DNA of 7,168 nucleotides from a bacterium. Lineage in GTDB: Bacteria; UBA9089; CG2-30-40-21. Below are positions 4,421 through 7,168 of the stretch, piece by piece (position 1 is the first letter of the stretch; every line of letters begins with the position of its first letter). The notes below the pieces were generated by a model. That model had not been told where the DNA came from. It made no database searches and worked only from the letters and a program-made list of their open reading frames with translations. Position numbers and translations under genes: made by a program. The stretch lies in the NCBI GenBank assembly GCA_018814245.1, contig JAHIZN010000427.1, positions 1-7,168 on the forward strand. The letters run 5' to 3'.

Positions 4421-7168
4421 GAAACGGTTCAGGTTCAATATGGTTATGACGATCTCAACCGCCTTACCCATGTTGAATACACCAATGGTGCATTCATTGA
4501 ATACACCTACGATGCTGCAGGAAATCGTTCAAACAGGCAAATGGCTCTTCCTCTTGACACCATTCCACCGGGCATCATTACCACCCTTGCTATTGCCCAT
4601 CAACTCCCCCCATCCATTACCCTTAACTGGACAGCTCCTGGGAATGATGGTTATGTAGGCACAGCTACGACTTATGATATTCGATATTCTACCTGTACTA
4701 TTACCGAAGATAACTGGGGGTTTGCTGTGCAGTCGACAGGTGAGCCTGCTCCAAAACCATCTGGTGCTAATGAAACCTTTACTGTTGCAAACTTACAGCC
4801 AAATACCACCTACTACTTTGCTGTTAAGACAAAGGATGATGCTGGATTATGGTCAGGGCTATCAAATATCGTCAGCGTAACCACCACCCTTCCATCTGTA
4901 CAATATGGCTCTCTTATCATTACCTCCATCCCATCAAATGCTAAAATCTACCTTGACGGCATTGATACTGGTTCTGTAACTCCTCAGACACTTACCAATA
5001 TCTCACCAGGAATTCATACCATCAAGCTAACCTTACTCAACTATCAAGACTGGTATGAAACAGCAATGGTTACTGCTGGTTCAGCTGCCTATGTTGATAC
5101 TGCATTGACACAGGCTGCGGATGGAGGATATGAATTTGTCTGTAAGCAGCCATCGATATCATGGTGTCTTGACCATCCTCTTGAAATAGCCGTTGATTCA
5201 TCCGGCGATGTCTATGTGGCTGATAGCAATAATAATCGTATCCAGAAATTTGACTCCAGCGGAGGCTTTATAACCACATGGGGAAGTAAAGGAAATGGTG
5301 AGGGTCAGTTTAACTATCCTTCCGGAGTAGCCGTTGATTCATCCGGCAATGTCTATGTGGCTGATAGCAACAACAACCGTATTCAGAAGTTTGACTATAG
5401 TGGAAGTTTTATAACCACATGGGGAAGTTATGGAAATGATAATGGTAAATTTGACTACCCTCATGGAGTAGCCGTTGATTCATCAGACAATGTCTATGTG
5501 GCTGATAGAAACAATCATCGCATCCAGAAGTTTGACTCCAGTGGAATCTTTATAACCACATGGGGAAGTAGTGGATCTGGTGATGATCAGTTTGACCGTC
5601 CTTGTGGAGTAGCCGTTGATCCATCCGGCAATGTCTATGTGGCTGATACCGGAAATCACCGCATCCAGAAGTTTGACTCCAGCGAAGCTTTTATAGCTAC
5701 ATGGGGAAGCAAAGGAACCGGTACTGGTCAGTTTGGCTATCCTTGTGGAGTAACCGTTGATTCATCCGGCAATGTCTATGTGGCTGATACTGGCAACGAC
5801 CGCATTCAGAAGTTTAACCCTACAGGAATTTTTACAGCCGAATGTGAAGGTTATGAAACTAATGATGGTCAATATTTCTATCCTCTTTCCTATCCTCATG
5901 GAGTAGCCGTTGATTTATCCGGTAATCTCTATGTGGCTGATACTAAAAACGACCGTATCCAGAAATTTAACCCCAGTGGAGATTTTATAACCAAATGGAG
6001 CAATGGAACTGATGATGGTCAATTTCACTATCCTGATGAAGTAGCCGTTGATTCATCCGGCAATGTTTATGTGGCTGATACAGGCAATAACCGTATCCAG
6101 AAATTTGACTCCAGTGGAGGCTTTACAACCAAATGGGGATGTTTTGGATCTGGTGATGGTCAATTTAACTATCCTCGTGGAGTAATTGTTGATTCATCCG
6201 ACAATCTCTATGTAGCTGATATTGACAACAACCGCATTCAGAAGTTTGACTCCAGTGGAAACTTTATAATCAAATGGGGAAAATATGGAACTGGTGATGG
6301 TCAGTTTGACTGTCCTGCTGAAGTAGCCGTTGATTCATTCGGCAATGTCTATGTGGCTGATTATTACAACAACCGCATCCAGAAGTTTAACTCCAGTGGA
6401 AGCTTTATAACCAAATGGGGAAATAATGGAACTGGTGATGGTCAATTTAACAAGCCTTATGGAATAGCCGTTGATTCATCCGACAATGTCTATGTAACTG
6501 ATAGCAGGAACCATCGCATCCAGAAGTTTGACTCAGGTGGAAGCTTTATAACCACATGGGGAAGTGAGGGAACTGGTGATGGTCAGTTTGCCTATCCTAC
6601 TGGAATAGCCGTTGATTCATTCGGCAATGTCTATGTGGCTGATATTTTCAACAACCGCATCCAAAAGTTTAGACCGAGCAACCCACTCCCACCTGCACAA
6701 TACGGCTCTCTTTCCATTACCTCCTTCCCATCAGGTGCCAATATCTTCCTTGATGGCACGGATACAACAGCAGGAACTACTCCGGTGACATTGACTAATA
6801 TCTCAATTGGTACACACACGGTTAAGCTAATTATGACAGGCTATTACGACTGGTATGAAACAGCAACGGTTACTGCCGATTCAACTACCTATGTTCATGC
6901 CACATTGACACAGGCTGGCACTTTTTCCACAACACTTGCAGTCTTCCCTGAAATTAAAACTGCTATTTCAGGAGCTGCATTTACTGTGCAAATAAACCTG
7001 TCAGATGTTCCTGATTTTGATTCTGTTGGCATGTATCTTTCCTTTGACCCGAATGTATTGGAGGTTACTGGACTTACTCAAGGATCATTCCCGCAAGATG
7101 GCAATGTGATCATTTCTCGATTTAATAATGACAACGGCACAATTGACTATGCGGTGGGATTAACCTCA
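4349..7168 (+). CDS. Secreted YD-Fn3-PEGA-NHL-PEGA-cohesin protein, 3' partial
   Basis: The frame is open from the ATG at 4349 to the window edge (940 codons, no stop), so the C-terminus lies beyond. The start is supported by the AAGGAGA site and an ideal signal peptide (K-rich start, hydrophobic core ILSIISILFLF, probable cleavage after AFS at residue 24). Domains in order: a lone YD-repeat pair (29-63), Fn3 (72-180), PEGA (185-256), eleven NHL repeats (about 278-776), a second PEGA (784-856), and a cohesin-like domain (about 860 onward, FTVQINLSDVPDFDSVGMYLSFDPNVLEV). NHL propellers bind proteins, peptides or glycans; PEGA domains are found in surface proteins; cohesins bind dockerins or act as adhesive modules. 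The likely role is a scaffold, adhesin or sensor outside the cytoplasm. No catalytic residues are apparent. The exact ligand cannot be told from sequence. Confidence 0.95.
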   Translation, partial: MKIKLKILSIISILFLFSSIPAFSETVQVQYGYDDLNRLTHVEYTNGAFIEYTYDAAGNRSNRQMALPLDTIPPGIITTLAIAHQLPPSITLNWTAPGNDGYVGTATTYDIRYSTCTITEDNWGFAVQSTGEPAPKPSGANETFTVANLQPNTTYYFAVKTKDDAGLWSGLSNIVSVTTTLPSVQYGSLIITSIPSNAKIYLDGIDTGSVTPQTLTNISPGIHTIKLTLLNYQDWYETAMVTAGSAAYVDTALTQAADGGYEFVCKQPSISWCLDHPLEIAVDSSGDVYVADSNNNRIQKFDSSGGFITTWGSKGNGEGQFNYPSGVAVDSSGNVYVADSNNNRIQKFDYSGSFITTWGSYGNDNGKFDYPHGVAVDSSDNVYVADRNNHRIQKFDSSGIFITTWGSSGSGDDQFDRPCGVAVDPSGNVYVADTGNHRIQKFDSSEAFIATWGSKGTGTGQFGYPCGVTVDSSGNVYVADTGNDRIQKFNPTGIFTAECEGYETNDGQYFYPLSYPHGVAVDLSGNLYVADTKNDRIQKFNPSGDFITKWSNGTDDGQFHYPDEVAVDSSGNVYVADTGNNRIQKFDSSGGFTTKWGCFGSGDGQFNYPRGVIVDSSDNLYVADIDNNRIQKFDSSGNFIIKWGKYGTGDGQFDCPAEVAVDSFGNVYVADYYNNRIQKFNSSGSFITKWGNNGTGDGQFNKPYGIAVDSSDNVYVTDSRNHRIQKFDSGGSFITTWGSEGTGDGQFAYPTGIAVDSFGNVYVADIFNNRIQKFRPSNPLPPAQYGSLSITSFPSGANIFLDGTDTTAGTTPVTLTNISIGTHTVKLIMTGYYDWYETATVTADSTTYVHATLTQAGTFSTTLAVFPEIKTAISGAAFTVQINLSDVPDFDSVGMYLSFDPNVLEVTGLTQGSFPQDGNVIISRFNNDNGTIDYAVGLTS
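4433..4537 (+). other. Lone YD-repeat pair at the mature N-terminus
   Basis: Residues 29-63 read as two consecutive YD units, YGYDDLNRLTHVEY and IEYTYDAAGNRSNRQ, the same repeat type as in the neighbouring RHS gene (compare YTYDDANRLTSAG). The unit lies directly after the signal peptide, in frame and undamaged, before the Fn3 domain. A single pair cannot form an RHS shell, so it may be a short beta-hairpin module or a recombined fragment. Confidence 0.85.
4562..4888 (+). other. Fn3 domain in the NHL/cohesin protein
   Basis: The segment begins IPPGIITTLAIAHQ and continues with SITLNWTAPGNDG, TTYDIRYST, the ETFTVANLQPNTTYYFAVKTKDDAG strand-turn pattern and WSGLSNIVSVTT. This is a classic bacterial fibronectin type III domain with the L-P-N-T-T-Y-Y-F-A-V-K signature. 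It probably serves as a spacer or binding module between the N-terminal YD pair and the PEGA domain. Confidence 0.9.
4901..5116 (+). repeat. PEGA domain copy 1
   Basis: Residues 185-256 read QYGSLIITSIPSNAKIYLDG, then TPQTLTNISPGIHTIKL, then YQDWYETAMVTAG and ALTQA. This is the PEGA fold pattern (G.L.I.S.P..A.I.LDG...G.TP..L..I..G.H.I.L). It is clearly homologous in protein and DNA to the copy at 6698-6916, including an identical 19-base stretch (5048-5066 against 6848-6866). PEGA domains occur in surface-layer and exported proteins. Confidence 0.9.
5180..6670 (+). repeat. Eleven NHL repeats, 141-bp period
   Basis: The core motif AVDSSGNVYVAD..NNRIQKF recurs at codons starting 5189, 5330, 5471, 5612, 5753, 5906, 6044, 6185, 6326, 6467 and 6608. 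Spacing is 141 bp (47 residues) except 153 bp after repeat 5 and 138 bp after repeat 6. Most units continue with SSG.FITTWG..G.GDGQF.YP.G. The segment before repeat 1 (YEFVCKQPSISWCLDHP) resembles the second half of a unit, and repeat 11 stops after RIQKF, as expected for a propeller closed by its two ends. The DNA of the VDSSGNVYVAD part is nearly identical between copies, pointing to recent amplification or gene conversion. Six NHL repeats usually make one propeller. Confidence 0.95.
6698..6916 (+). repeat. PEGA domain copy 2
   Basis: Residues 784-856 read QYGSLSITSFPSGANIFLDG, then TPVTLTNISIGTHTVKL, then YYDWYETATVTAD and ATLTQA. It aligns with copy 1 along its full length with one extra codon, and both share the same lead-in (PS/PP-VQ/AQ-YGSL) and the same exit (LTQA). 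It closes the NHL array on the C-terminal side. Confidence 0.9.
6926..7168 (+). other. Cohesin-like domain, cut by the window edge
   Basis: From about residue 860 the sequence reads TTLAVFPEIKTAISGAAFTVQINLSDVPDFDSVGMYLSFDPNVLEVTGLTQGSF. The pattern G..F.V.I.L..V.....V...L.FDP.VLEV....G.F is typical of cohesin and cohesin-like beta sandwiches. In cellulosomes these bind dockerins, but many non-cellulosomal bacteria carry them in surface proteins with unknown partners. Roughly 80 of an expected 130-150 residues are visible. Confidence 0.85.

Noticed and set aside
4433..4537. The YD pair as a pseudogene fragment of a broken RHS gene
   Set aside because: It follows a strong ribosome binding site and intact signal peptide and continues in frame into Fn3, so the gene is intact whatever the origin of the YD pair.
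4440..4880. Two short + strand ORFs at 4440-4658 and 4674-4880
   Set aside because: They lie in another frame over the YD, Fn3 part of the true gene that starts at 4349. Their translations are low in recognisable pattern and they lack ribosome binding sites.
5180..6670. Direct repeats as a CRISPR array or non-coding satellite
   Set aside because: The 141-bp period is far longer than CRISPR spacing, is a multiple of three, and encodes a well-known protein repeat with no stop.
6631..6819. Minus-strand ORF of 62 codons
   Set aside because: It is the antisense of the last NHL unit and PEGA copy 2; its translation has no recognisable feature.

Overview
The window holds two long, same-strand coding regions for large modular exported proteins. 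Both are cut by a window edge, and only 2 bp lies between them. There is no RNA gene, CRISPR array, insertion sequence or non-coding stretch of note. The DNA is moderately AT-rich by eye. The architectures (RHS/YD repeats, NHL propeller, PEGA, Fn3, cohesin, Kre9/KNH-like repeats) are typical of large-genome or uncultivated environmental bacteria, especially Gram-negative and candidate-phylum lineages. I cannot assign a taxon from the sequence.

Left part (1-4346): the 3' 1447 codons of an RHS-family protein whose start lies upstream. In order it shows Kre9/KNH-like beta-sandwich repeats, an Fn3-like domain, three DUF5648-like repeats, a DUF6531-like RHS entry domain, more than twenty YD repeats, the RHS-associated core, and a 115-residue C-terminal tail that I do not recognise. 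This is the plan of a polymorphic RHS protein, but the usual DPxGL motif at the core end reads DISGL, and no separate immunity-type gene follows.

Right part (4349-7168 and beyond): a second gene with a strong ribosome binding site inside the end of the RHS gene. It encodes a signal peptide, a lone YD-repeat pair, an Fn3 domain, a PEGA domain, eleven NHL beta-propeller repeats, a second PEGA domain and the start of a cohesin-like domain, and it is still open at the window edge. This long frame has no stop inside the window.

The tight spacing suggests one transcript and co-produced surface proteins. Both appear built for extracellular binding or display rather than metabolism. The most notable points are the eleven-repeat propeller with an irregular seam between repeats 5 and 6, the two PEGA copies that bracket it as in-frame direct repeats, the RHS-type YD pair at the mature N-terminus of the second protein, the base-composition shift at the RHS core, and the orphan RHS tail.
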